DNA from: Burkholderiales bacterium
GTDB lineage: Bacteria > Pseudomonadota > Gammaproteobacteria > Burkholderiales > Burkholderiaceae_C
DNA length: 64,000 nt
NCBI GenBank assembly: GCA_025358485.1
Contig: JANYJJ010000140.1
Span: 22,046-86,045, forward strand
Direction: 5' to 3'
A program made the translations under genes and the position numbers. Below the pieces are notes generated by a model. The model did no database searches. It had not been told where the DNA came from and saw nothing but the letters and a program-made list of their open reading frames with translations. This document shows positions 16,793-24,353 of this stretch, in pieces. Within the stretch, counting starts at the first letter, position 1; every line of letters begins with the position of its first letter.

Positions 16793-17326
16793 TCAAGCGA
16801 AGAAGCTTGAGAAGCCACCCACCAGCGCGCCACCCGCCACCAACCACATGGGGCTGATCTTGGTTCGCAAGGTCAACACGACCGTTGCGGCCACCAAGGC
16901 CATACTGACTGCATGGCCGTGTGTGGGCGCAGTCAACAACCAACCGGTGGCCACGATCAAGCCCAAGGTGATGGGGGCCATGCCGCTGGTGAAGGCGCGC
17001 ACGCCGCGTGATTCGCGGTGTTTCGCGGCCCAGCGCGTGGCCCACAGCGACACGACGGTGGAGGGCAACAAAATGCCCGCCATCGTGGCGAAGGCACCCC
17101 ACGCGCCAGCGGTGTTCCAACCCAGCACGGCCACAAACAACACATTCGGGCCGGGAGCGGCTTGGGCGATGGCGATGGAGGCGTTGAACTGCGCGTCGGT
17201 CAGCCAATGGTGCTCCGTCACCAAAAAGCGGTGCATGTCGGGCGCTGTGGTGATGGCACCGCCCACGGCCAACAAACTCAGCATCAGGAAGTGGTTGAAC
17301 AGCCCCCACAGCTCGGCCGCGCTCAT
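16793..17326 (-). CDS. Chromate transporter family protein, second half (ChrA C-type)
   Basis: This 177-residue membrane protein with about five hydrophobic segments carries the ChrA half-domain signature AAPGPNVLFVAV after FLMLSLLAVGGAI. It is one of a pair of short-chain CHR proteins that together match a full-length ChrA. Two such subunits probably assemble into one transporter for chromate or a related oxyanion. ATG 17326 overlaps the stop of the first half (ATGA), which fixes the start against a longer open frame to 17479. Confidence 0.85.
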   Translation of the reverse strand: MSAAELWGLFNHFLMLSLLAVGGAITTAPDMHRFLVTEHHWLTDAQFNASIAIAQAAPGPNVLFVAVLGWNTAGAWGAFATMAGILLPSTVVSLWATRWAAKHRESRGVRAFTSGMAPITLGLIVATGWLLTAPTHGHAVSMALVAATVVLTLRTKISPMWLVAGGALVGGFSSFFA

Positions 17327-17940
17327 GGTTTGACGCCTGCGTGCCCAGCACGCCGAACTTGCCCCCAGCGCCACCACGCAGCCGCCATGGCTGCGCTGCC
17401 CAAGCCCAACAACACCCACACCAAAGGCCAGCGCATCCATGCCACCGCAGCAAAAGTAAGTGCGGCCAAAGTCAAACACATGGGCAGGCCCAGCACATTG
17501 GTTTTAAGGGTGGTCAGCAGCTTGAAGCCTGTCGACAAAATCAAGCCCGCCGCGACCGCGCCCATGCCGCGCAGCGCGCCACTCACCACCGCGTTGTCGG
17601 CGAACTGTGTGTACAGGGCGGTCAGCATCAAGACTATCACCAAGGGCACCAACAGCATGCCGCCCAAGGCCGCCAATGCGCCGCGCCAACCGAAATAGCG
17701 GTCGCCCACCATCAACGACAAGTTCACGATGTTGGGCCCCGGCAAAATTTGGCCTATGGACAGCATCTCCACAAACTGCGCCTTGTTCAACCAGCGCCTC
17801 TGCTCTACCAACACGCGCTGCGCCACCGGCAAGACACCGCCAAAACCTTGCAGCGCCAGCGTGTTGAAGGTGAAGAAAATGTCTTTCAGCGACCGCGGCT
17901 GGGCTTCATTTTCAGAAGCGTCAAGTTCATGCAAGATCAT
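17323..17940 (-). CDS. Chromate transporter family protein, first half (ChrA N-type)
   Basis: This 205-residue membrane protein has the N-terminal CHR half-domain: FNTLALQGFGGVLPVAQR, then GQILPGPNIVNLSLMVGD. The FGG and PGPN motifs are the conserved parts of ChrA. It overlaps the second half by four bases and follows the MFS gene after six bases, so the three are probably one operon. Substrate is predicted as chromate by family; this has not been shown for many short-chain pairs. Confidence 0.87.
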   Translation of the reverse strand: MILHELDASENEAQPRSLKDIFFTFNTLALQGFGGVLPVAQRVLVEQRRWLNKAQFVEMLSIGQILPGPNIVNLSLMVGDRYFGWRGALAALGGMLLVPLVIVLMLTALYTQFADNAVVSGALRGMGAVAAGLILSTGFKLLTTLKTNVLGLPMCLTLAALTFAAVAWMRWPLVWVLLGLGSAAMAAAWWRWGQVRRAGHAGVKP

Positions 17941-17946
17941 GCAAGC

Positions 17947-19122
17947 TCACGCGCTGACCACCACCCGCTGACGGCTCACCCACACGCTCAGCGCCATCGC
18001 GGCCAGCACGCCCACCAGGCTGAACCAGCTCAAGGGGCCAAAGCCGCCGTGGCTCAGCAACCAACCGCCGCTGGAAGCGCCTATGGCTTGGCCCATGTAC
18101 AAGGCTGACGTGTTCAATGCCATCAGGGCGGGTGCCAACGCAGGCGCAGACGTGCCCAACCTCGCTTGCTGTGCCGAGTTGCATGAGAAGCAGCCCAAGG
18201 CCCACGGAATCAAGACCAAGGCGGTAGAAATCACGCCCACCGTCAGCGGCCACACCAACAAGCTGAAGGCCACCGCACTGAGCGTGAGCAAGACCGCGCG
18301 GTTGATGCCCAAGCGGTCGATGTACCGCGCCAGCAACAAGTTGCCCACCAAACCAAACGCGCCAAACCAAACAAACAGCAGGGTCAGTTGACCGGGCGTC
18401 ACCAACAGCACTTGCTTGTAGTAAGGCGCGAAGTAAGAGAACAGCGTGAACTGCCCCGCAGCCTGCAAAGCCGTGACGGCCACCATGGCCATCAACACCG
18501 GGTGCGTGAACACGCCTTTCCAGGCGCGCAGGCTCAAGGCGGCAGGCTTCACACCATTTGGCACGCCCCAAAAAACAAAGGCCGCCGCCGCCGTTGACAC
18601 CACCGCGACACCCCCAAACGCCACGCGCCAACCGTAGGTTTCGCCCAGCCAAGCGGCCAGCGGTATGCCCGCCACCGAGGCCACTGACCAACCCAAAAAC
18701 ACGAAGGCAATGTTGCTGCCGCGCTGGGCAGGCGGCGACATGAAGCCGATGGCCGCAGCAGCTTGCGGTGAGAACACGGCCGCCGCCAGCACCGTCAAGG
18801 CGCGCATGGGCCACAGCGCCGCGTAGCTGGGCATCAATGCGCACAAGGCGTGGCCTGCGGCATACCAAATCAGGCTCCAGGTCAACAAGCGGCGGCGGTC
18901 AAAGCCTGACACCCAACCCGCCATCATCGGCGCGCCAAATGCCATCACCACGGCTGCGATGGCAATCAACTGCCCGGCCACAGGCAAGCTCACATTCAGT
19001 GATTTGGACAGGTCGTTCAAGGTGCCCGCCGTGGCCATCACGCCCGTGCCAATGGCGAAGTTGCCGACCAGCAGGGCCCATTTGGCCCGGGCCAAACCAG
19101 CAGGTTGAACGAATTCAGTCAA
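17947..19122 (-). CDS. MFS transporter (drug:H+ antiporter-1 type)
   Basis: This 391-residue protein has about twelve hydrophobic segments. Between segments 2 and 3 it carries GWVSGFDRRRLLTWSL, a variant of the MFS motif G-x-x-x-D-R-x-x-R, and it resembles DHA1 efflux proteins of the AraJ/YdhP kind. The exported compound is unknown. It is followed after six bases by the chromate-transporter pair and preceded by the hydroxyacid dehydrogenase gene ten bases upstream, all on the minus strand. Confidence 0.88.
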   Translation of the reverse strand: MTEFVQPAGLARAKWALLVGNFAIGTGVMATAGTLNDLSKSLNVSLPVAGQLIAIAAVVMAFGAPMMAGWVSGFDRRRLLTWSLIWYAAGHALCALMPSYAALWPMRALTVLAAAVFSPQAAAAIGFMSPPAQRGSNIAFVFLGWSVASVAGIPLAAWLGETYGWRVAFGGVAVVSTAAAAFVFWGVPNGVKPAALSLRAWKGVFTHPVLMAMVAVTALQAAGQFTLFSYFAPYYKQVLLVTPGQLTLLFVWFGAFGLVGNLLLARYIDRLGINRAVLLTLSAVAFSLLVWPLTVGVISTALVLIPWALGCFSCNSAQQARLGTSAPALAPALMALNTSALYMGQAIGASSGGWLLSHGGFGPLSWFSLVGVLAAMALSVWVSRQRVVVSA

Positions 19123-19132
19123 CGTCGCGCTT

Positions 19133-20140
19133 TCAACGACTGACTTTCAGCGCATCGGGGTTGACGATGTGGGTCGGCGTGCCGTTGATGAAGTTCACGA
19201 TGTTGTCAAACGCGGCGCTGAAGTAAAGCTCGTAACTCTCTTGCTCTACATAGCCAATGTGCGGCGTGCACACCGCGTTTTCCAGCCGCAGCAAAGGCTG
19301 GCCTTGCATGATGGGCTCGGTGTCAAACACGTCCACAGCAGCCAAGCCCGGACGGCCGCGGTTCAAGGCCGACACCAACGCGCCTTCTTCCACCAATTCA
19401 GCGCGCGATGTGTTCACGAGCAGCGCCGTGGGCTTCATGCGAGACAGCGCTTCCAGCGTGACGATGCCGCGCGTGGTGTCCGACAAGCGCAGGTGCAGGC
19501 TGAGCACGTCGCAAGCTTCAAAAAATGTTTCGCAATTTGGCGCGGCCAAGTGGCCATCGGCGCGCGCTTTGGCGCGTGATGGTTCGCTGCCCCAAACAAT
19601 CACGTGCATACCGAATGCCTTGCCAAAACCCGCCACCATTTGTCCAATTTTTCCGTAGCCCCAAATGCCCAGCGTTTTGCCTTTCAGCACCATGCCCAGG
19701 CCAAAATTGGGCGGCATCGAACCCGACTTCAAGCCCGACTGTTGCCACGCGCCGTGCTTGAGGTTGCCGATGTATTGCGGCAGTCGGCGCATCGCCGACA
19801 TGATCAGCGCCCACGTCAATTCAGCCGGGGCCACCGGCGAGCCCACGCCTTCGGCCACCGCAATGCCCAAGCGCGTGCAGGCTTCGATGTCGATGTGCGC
19901 ACCGGCCTTGCCGGTCTGCGAAATGAGCTTGAGCTTGGGCAGCTTTTCCAGCAACTGACGCGGAAAGTGCGTGCGTTCGCGTATCAACACCAGCACCTCG
20001 GCATCGCGCAGGCGCACCGACAGTTGGCCTATGCCTTTGACGGTGTTGGTGAAGACTTTCGCATTCAAAGATTCCATCAACGCAGCGCAGCGCAGCTTGC
20101 GAACGGCGTCTTGGTAGTCGTCAAGAATGATGATGTTCAC
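19133..20140 (-). CDS. D-2-hydroxyacid dehydrogenase family protein
   Basis: This 335-residue NAD-dependent enzyme of the D-isomer 2-hydroxyacid dehydrogenase family has the nucleotide-binding motif GIWGYGKIGQ and the catalytic set Arg (NTSRAELV), Glu (DVFDTEPI) and His (CTPHIGYVEQ). It probably reduces a 2-keto acid or oxidises a D-2-hydroxy acid; phosphoglycerate is only one possibility. The GTG at 20140 is favoured because NIIILDDYQDAV is the usual N-terminus. The open frame extends to 20227 without a family match, and no strong ribosome-binding site decides the matter. Confidence 0.87.
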   Translation of the reverse strand: MNIIILDDYQDAVRKLRCAALMESLNAKVFTNTVKGIGQLSVRLRDAEVLVLIRERTHFPRQLLEKLPKLKLISQTGKAGAHIDIEACTRLGIAVAEGVGSPVAPAELTWALIMSAMRRLPQYIGNLKHGAWQQSGLKSGSMPPNFGLGMVLKGKTLGIWGYGKIGQMVAGFGKAFGMHVIVWGSEPSRAKARADGHLAAPNCETFFEACDVLSLHLRLSDTTRGIVTLEALSRMKPTALLVNTSRAELVEEGALVSALNRGRPGLAAVDVFDTEPIMQGQPLLRLENAVCTPHIGYVEQESYELYFSAAFDNIVNFINGTPTHIVNPDALKVSR

Positions 20141-20263
20141 GGTGTTTGCGTACAGCCAAAAAAGTAGCCTGATTGTGCCCCCGTGCCGGAACAAAACCGT
20201 AAGCGGTAGCATCCTTGCGTCCGTCACCTGCTCGCTTCACACCACCCTCTTCAGGAGAAAAAT

Positions 20264-20773
20264 ATGCCCATCACCATGCACTCCGCCAGCGTCCCCGTTT
20301 TTGTGAAGATGCTGGGCAATGTGTCGGTTTGGCTCGACACCGCCGAGGCTCACGCCACTGCCAAAAAATTTGATGTGGCCGTGCTGCTGAGCAGCCGTTT
20401 GGCGCCCGACATGCTGCCGCTGACGCGACAAATCCAAATCGCTTGCGACTCCGCCAAGTTTGGTGTGGCGCGTTTGGCGGGCGGTGATGCGCCTAAGTTT
20501 GAAGACAACGAGACCACGGTCGCTCAGCTCAAGGCGCGTCTTGCCTCCACCATCGCGTATCTCCAATCGGTTCCAGCCTCGGCGGTTGATGGCACCGAAG
20601 ACAAAGATGTCGAAGTGCCCACCCGCGCAGGCGAGCCCTTGAAGTTCAAAGGCGAGGCTTACTTGAAGCACTTCGTGTTGCCCAACTTGTTTTTCCACGT
20701 CACCACCGTGTATGCCTTGTTGCGACACAACGGTGTGGAATTGGGCAAGCGCGATTTTTTGAACGCGAGCTGA
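20264..20773 (+). CDS. DUF1993 family protein
   Basis: This 169-residue protein matches the DUF1993 pattern: an N-terminal helix with VPVFVKMLGNV, then RLAPDMLPLTRQIQIACD, and a C-terminal HFVLPNLFFHVTTVYALLRHNGV. The fold is expected to be a DinB-like four-helix bundle; no reaction is known. AGGAG lies about eight bases before ATG 20264. It is divergent from the dehydrogenase gene and 24 bases upstream of cysE, so it may be co-transcribed with it. Confidence 0.85.
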   Translation: MPITMHSASVPVFVKMLGNVSVWLDTAEAHATAKKFDVAVLLSSRLAPDMLPLTRQIQIACDSAKFGVARLAGGDAPKFEDNETTVAQLKARLASTIAYLQSVPASAVDGTEDKDVEVPTRAGEPLKFKGEAYLKHFVLPNLFFHVTTVYALLRHNGVELGKRDFLNAS

Positions 20774-20797
20774 AACTTCACTTTTTGACCCTGAGCC

Positions 20798-21571
20798 ATG
20801 TTCCAACGCCTGCGTGAAGACATCGCCTGCATCCTTGAGCGCGACCCGGCCGCGCGGTCTGCGTTTGAGGTGCTCACTTGCTACCCCGGCTTGCATGCCT
20901 TGCTCATGCACCGTTGGTCGCACGCGTGTTGGGTCAGCGGTTGGCACTGGCCTGCGCGCTTCATCTCGCACCTTGCGCGCTTCTTCACCGGCATCGAAAT
21001 TCATCCCGGCGCAGTCATAGGCCGCGCCGTGTTCATCGATCACGGCATGGGCGTGGTGATCGGTGAGATGGCCGTCGTCGGTGACCGCTGCACCATCTAT
21101 CAAGGCGTGACCTTGGGCGGCACCGCACTCATCAAAGGTGCCAAACGCCACCCGACTTTGGAGGCAGGTGTGATCGTCGGCGCCAATGCGTGTGTGCTGG
21201 GCGGCTTCACGGTGGGCGAAGGCGCACGCGTGGGCTCGGGCGCGGTGGTCACCAAACCCGTGCCACCAGGAGCCACGGCCGTGGGCAACCCGGCCCGCAT
21301 CATTGCTGCTGAAACAGATGCCCTGCGCGAGGCCAGCGCCGCCAAGATGGGCTTCTCAGCCTACGGTGTGACGCAAGGCGATGACCCGGTCGCGCAGGCC
21401 ATGAAAGGCCTCATCGACAACGCCTCAGACACGGCCCACCAGGTGGCTTTGTTGTGGGCCGCCATCGAGACCTTGCAAGGCCCGCGCAAAGCCGAAGGCG
21501 ACTGCGTGCCGGGCGATGCGCAGAAGACAGATTGCTTTGATGCGGATCGGTTGAATCGATTGATGAAGTGA
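20798..21571 (+). CDS. cysE: Serine O-acetyltransferase
   Basis: This 257-residue acyltransferase transfers acetyl from acetyl-CoA to L-serine, giving O-acetylserine for cysteine synthesis. The N-terminal helical part (FQRLREDIACILERDPAARS) is followed by a left-handed beta-helix of hexapeptide repeats, including IHPGAVIGRAVFIDHGMG with the catalytic His-Asp region and VVIGEMAVVGD. PGATAVGNPARII closes the helix. It ends with a longer, less conserved tail containing Cys residues. Length is close to the family norm. It is preceded by the DUF1993 gene. Confidence 0.93.
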   Translation: MFQRLREDIACILERDPAARSAFEVLTCYPGLHALLMHRWSHACWVSGWHWPARFISHLARFFTGIEIHPGAVIGRAVFIDHGMGVVIGEMAVVGDRCTIYQGVTLGGTALIKGAKRHPTLEAGVIVGANACVLGGFTVGEGARVGSGAVVTKPVPPGATAVGNPARIIAAETDALREASAAKMGFSAYGVTQGDDPVAQAMKGLIDNASDTAHQVALLWAAIETLQGPRKAEGDCVPGDAQKTDCFDADRLNRLMK

Positions 21572-21605
21572 GCGGTTCACTTGATCCTCAGCCACCTTTC
21601 AACTG

Positions 21606-21633
21606 TTGCGTATATGCATTGGGTATGCATAAT
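21606..21633 (+). promoter_or_regulatory. Probable promoter/operator of brnTA
   Basis: TTGCGT (21606-21611) and CATAAT (21628-21633) are spaced by 16 bases, a plausible sigma-70 promoter. Related 8-mers ATATGCAT (21612-21619) and TATGCATA (21624-21631) overlap it and could be operator sites for the ribbon-helix-helix antitoxin. With transcription expected near 21640 and the BrnT ATG at 21639, the message would have almost no leader. All of this is inferred from sequence alone. Confidence 0.45.
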
Positions 21634-21638
21634 GATGT

Positions 21639-21905
21639 ATGTCCATTGAGTTCGACCCGATCAAAGCCAAATCAAACTTTCGCAAGCATGGCGTCGGTTT
21701 TGCTCATGCCGAGCAAGCGCTGCCAGATCCGATGGCTTTCACCGCTGAAGACCCAGACGCCGAAGGCGGGCGGAGATTCGTCACGTTGGGCGTAGATGCA
21801 TTGGGTCGGATATTGGTCGTGATCCACACACAGCGTGACGAGCGGACACGCCGCATTTCCGCTCGAAAAGCCAGCCGCAGAGAAGCGAGTCAATACCATG
21901 CGTGA
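21639..21905 (+). CDS. brnT: BrnT-family toxin (type II toxin-antitoxin)
   Basis: This 88-residue protein has the BrnT signature: EFDPIKAKSNFRKHGVGFAH near the start, a central RFVTLGVDALGRILVVIHT strand pair, and RTRRISARKASRREASQY at the end. BrnT is a RelE-like ribonuclease toxin that halts translation. The His/Lys near residue 16 and the C-terminal Arg and Ser residues of the family are present, so it is probably active. The antitoxin gene overlaps its last eight bases. No ribosome-binding site is visible upstream. Confidence 0.9.
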   Translation: MSIEFDPIKAKSNFRKHGVGFAHAEQALPDPMAFTAEDPDAEGGRRFVTLGVDALGRILVVIHTQRDERTRRISARKASRREASQYHA

Positions 21906-22173
21906 CGAGTACGATTTCAGCAAAGCGAAGCGAGGTGCGGTGACCCCGTCGCCGGGGAAAACTCGCATCACCATCATGCTCGACGACGACGTCATCGAAC
22001 ACTTCCGCGTGCAAGCCGAGGCTGAGGGCGTGGGTTATCAGACGGCAATCAACGCCTTGCTGCGCGGGGCCATGACAACGGCCTCGACGGCATCAATCAC
22101 CAAGCGAGAGCCCAAAGCATTGACCGTCGCAACGCTGCGTCGGGTGCTGCGCGAAGAGCTTCAGTTGGGTTGA
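21898..22173 (+). CDS. brnA: BrnA-family antitoxin
   Basis: This 91-residue antitoxin has the ribbon-helix-helix core TRITIMLDDDVIEHFRVQAE, then GVGYQTAINALLRGAM, and a basic C-terminal tail. It should bind BrnT and repress the shared promoter. ATG 21898 overlaps the toxin stop; AGAAGCGAG before it is a weak ribosome-binding site. The open frame extends to 21835 in another frame of the toxin but has no family match there. Confidence 0.9.
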   Translation: MRDEYDFSKAKRGAVTPSPGKTRITIMLDDDVIEHFRVQAEAEGVGYQTAINALLRGAMTTASTASITKREPKALTVATLRRVLREELQLG

Positions 22174-22503
22174 GTCTCGCTGACGCTTTGGGCGGTAGCG
22201 GTGTTCGTATCGCCCAGCGCAGCACCCCGTCGTTGAGCCCGTCCTCCGCAAATTTACGACCGAGCTGTTGATTTCCGGCTGAACGATTGCCGAAGAAAAT
22301 CCGGTGTTCGGCTTCCCCTGGCGTTGCATGTTGGTGTCAGACGTTCGTTACAACACTCAAAAGCGAGAACATTGGCCCGCATAGGGTTGAGTTGATTGAT
22401 GCGCGTTCGATTCGCGGGGCAGCTTGCGATGCATGACCAACACTAAAAGTGGAGTGGCCGCGAGTAAAGGCAATGGAAAGCGCACGCCGAGGGCAGCTGG
22501 GGC

Positions 22504-22833
22504 GTGGCTGGGAGTTCTGACAGGCTCATGCGGGAGATCGCTCAGGTCATCCCCGACCTACTGATCGGCGATCGTCCCGTCATACTTCAGCCGATGAGCA
22601 ACGGTGAGTACTTCACCGCTTTGCCAAGTGCGCCGCGCGTCGCGTACCGGGCATTCACTAAAGAGCGCATTGGGGACAGACTGCGGGAGATTTCTGATGA
22701 CCAGCTTGTCACTGAGTTAAACCAATTCGCGGTCACGAGCGCCCGGCGGGCACCGTTTGCTTCTGAGCCGCACCACCCAACGATGGTGCAAAGCCTTTTG
22801 CGAACCAGCCAATGGCAGCTTGCGGATCAATAG
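22504..22833 (+). CDS. Possible hypothetical protein of unknown family
   Basis: A 109-codon frame begins with GTG 22504; ATG 22528 (MREIAQVIPDLLIGDRPV) is another candidate. The translation is not low-complexity and contains RIGDRLREISDDQLVTELNQ, so it may be real or a remnant, but no family is recognised. A separate short frame (MTNTKSGVAASKGNGKRTP from 22431) runs into it in a different register, which would fit a frameshifted gene. There is no clear ribosome-binding site. The surrounding 22174-22503 and 22834-22887 contain no gene I can support; a GGGCG/CGCCC stem lies near 22188-22220 without a T-tract. Confidence 0.3.
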   Translation: MAGSSDRLMREIAQVIPDLLIGDRPVILQPMSNGEYFTALPSAPRVAYRAFTKERIGDRLREISDDQLVTELNQFAVTSARRAPFASEPHHPTMVQSLLRTSQWQLADQ

Positions 22834-22887
22834 CCAAAAAACCGCAAGTGGCGTGTGGGGCTATCGGATCCAAGCTGACAGTCATCA

Positions 22888-23769
22888 CTACCCTGACCGT
22901 GCAAGTCGCGACCGCAACACCCCCGTGGTTAACCCCGTCCCCAACAAAATCACCAGGCACCCAACACCCATGGCGGGTGTCAGCACTTCACCGAGGAACA
23001 AACGCCCCCACAGCACTGCAAACAGCGGCACCAAGAAGGTCACAGTGATGGCGTTGGACGGGCCGACGTTGGCGATGAGGCGGAAGAACATCAGGTAGGC
23101 CAGGCCGGTGCAGGCAAAGGCGAGCGCGGCAGCCATCAGCCACGCGCTTGACGACGGGGGCTGTGATGGCCACAGCAGCACGGCTGGCACACACAAGAAC
23201 AAGCTCGCACCGACCTGACTGCCGGCTGCCACGGCGAGCGGGGCCACACCGCTGAGGTGGCGCTTGGTGAAGTTCGCTGAAAAACCGTAGAGCATGGAGG
23301 CAGCCACACAGGCCAACACGGCCCACCCAGAACCACCGGGTTTGAAGCTGGCTTTGTCCCATGCGAGCCACGCCACACCGATGAAGCCAATCACCAAGCC
23401 TGCGATACGCACTGGGGTGAGTCGGTCTTTCAACCACCACCACGCGACGGCGGCCGCGAACAAGGGTGTTGCCGCGTTGAAGATGGCCATCAAGCCCGCG
23501 CTGATCGACAAGGCGGCGTAAGCGAAGCACACGAAGGGCAGGGCAGAGTTGGTGACGCCCACCAAGAAGATGGGCCGCCAGTGTTGGCGCAGCACCGACC
23601 ATTGGCCGCGCCACAGCAACAAGGGCAGCAGCAACAGCGACGCGCCGATCAAGCGAAGCGCCGACAAAACCACCGGGCCGAATTCGGTCGCGCCCATGCG
23701 CATGAGCAAAAACGAGCCGCCCCACAACATGGACAGCGACACCAGTTCGACGACGTCACGCGATCCCAT
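22888..23769 (-). CDS. EamA/DMT superfamily transporter
   Basis: This 293-residue membrane protein is built from two EamA repeats of about five hydrophobic segments each. SMLWGGSFLLMRMGATEFGP opens the first, and the end of the first repeat reads VIGFIGVAWLAW. The second repeat ends with LFLGEVLTPAMGVGCLVILLG. It is probably an exporter of metabolites or amino acids, substrate unknown. The start is ATG 23769 or GTG 23781; longer frames to 24084 only read through ogt. It lies about 20 bases downstream of ogt and may be co-transcribed with it. Confidence 0.88.
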   Translation of the reverse strand: MGSRDVVELVSLSMLWGGSFLLMRMGATEFGPVVLSALRLIGASLLLLPLLLWRGQWSVLRQHWRPIFLVGVTNSALPFVCFAYAALSISAGLMAIFNAATPLFAAAVAWWWLKDRLTPVRIAGLVIGFIGVAWLAWDKASFKPGGSGWAVLACVAASMLYGFSANFTKRHLSGVAPLAVAAGSQVGASLFLCVPAVLLWPSQPPSSSAWLMAAALAFACTGLAYLMFFRLIANVGPSNAITVTFLVPLFAVLWGRLFLGEVLTPAMGVGCLVILLGTGLTTGVLRSRLARSG

Positions 23770-23789
23770 TCGGGCGTTCACGGTGGTTG

Positions 23790-24353
23790 TCAAAGCAGCT
23801 TCTCTTGAAAAGTCTCTTGCAACTTCGCTTGCAGCACGTCCTTCAACGCCACGCCTTCCAATGTCAACAACGCGCGCTTGCGATCCAAGCCGCCCGCGTA
23901 GCCGGTGAGTGAGCCGTCGCTGCCCATCACGCGGTGGCAGGGCACGATGATGGACAGTGGGTTTTTGCCGACCGCTGCGCCCACCGCGCGCACGCCTTTC
24001 GGTGAATTCACCGCGCGTGCAATGTCGCCGTAGCTTTGCGTTGAGCCGGTCTCGATTTTCAGCAGCGCGCGCCACACATTGCATTGAAATTCTGTGCCGT
24101 GCAGGTCGAGCTTCAGATCAAATTCTTGGCGCGTTCCGTTGAAGTATTCGGTGAGCTGCGCGGCCGCCTGCATCAGCACCGCGTCGTTGATTTTCTTTGG
24201 TGCAGTCAACGGGCCAGGGTGGTCTTTTTGACCTTCAAACCACGCACCCGCCAAGCCCTGCGCGGTGCGTGCCAAGAGCAGCGGGCCGAGTGGCGTGGCC
24301 AGCGTGGTTTGCGCCGTGGCCAAGGCGTGAACTGATTTGGTCGATGTGCTCAT
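23790..24353 (-). CDS. ogt: Methylated-DNA-[protein]-cysteine S-methyltransferase
   Basis: This 187-residue suicide enzyme moves the methyl group from O6-methylguanine onto its own cysteine. The active-site motif IVPCHRVMGSDGSLTGYAGG and the DNA-binding helix motif SYGDIARAVNSPKGVRAVG are present. The N-terminal part is the shorter Ogt-type domain. ATG 24353 overlaps the stop of the Ada-AlkA gene (ATGA), showing translational coupling of two alkylation-repair genes. A longer frame to 24566 is only read-through. Confidence 0.93.
   Translation of the reverse strand: MSTSTKSVHALATAQTTLATPLGPLLLARTAQGLAGAWFEGQKDHPGPLTAPKKINDAVLMQAAAQLTEYFNGTRQEFDLKLDLHGTEFQCNVWRALLKIETGSTQSYGDIARAVNSPKGVRAVGAAVGKNPLSIIVPCHRVMGSDGSLTGYAGGLDRKRALLTLEGVALKDVLQAKLQETFQEKLL

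Noticed and set aside
22174-22503. Integron attC-like or transposon-end structure after brnA
   Set aside because: A short GGGCG/CGCCC stem is present, but no attC core, terminal inverted repeats or target duplication could be identified.
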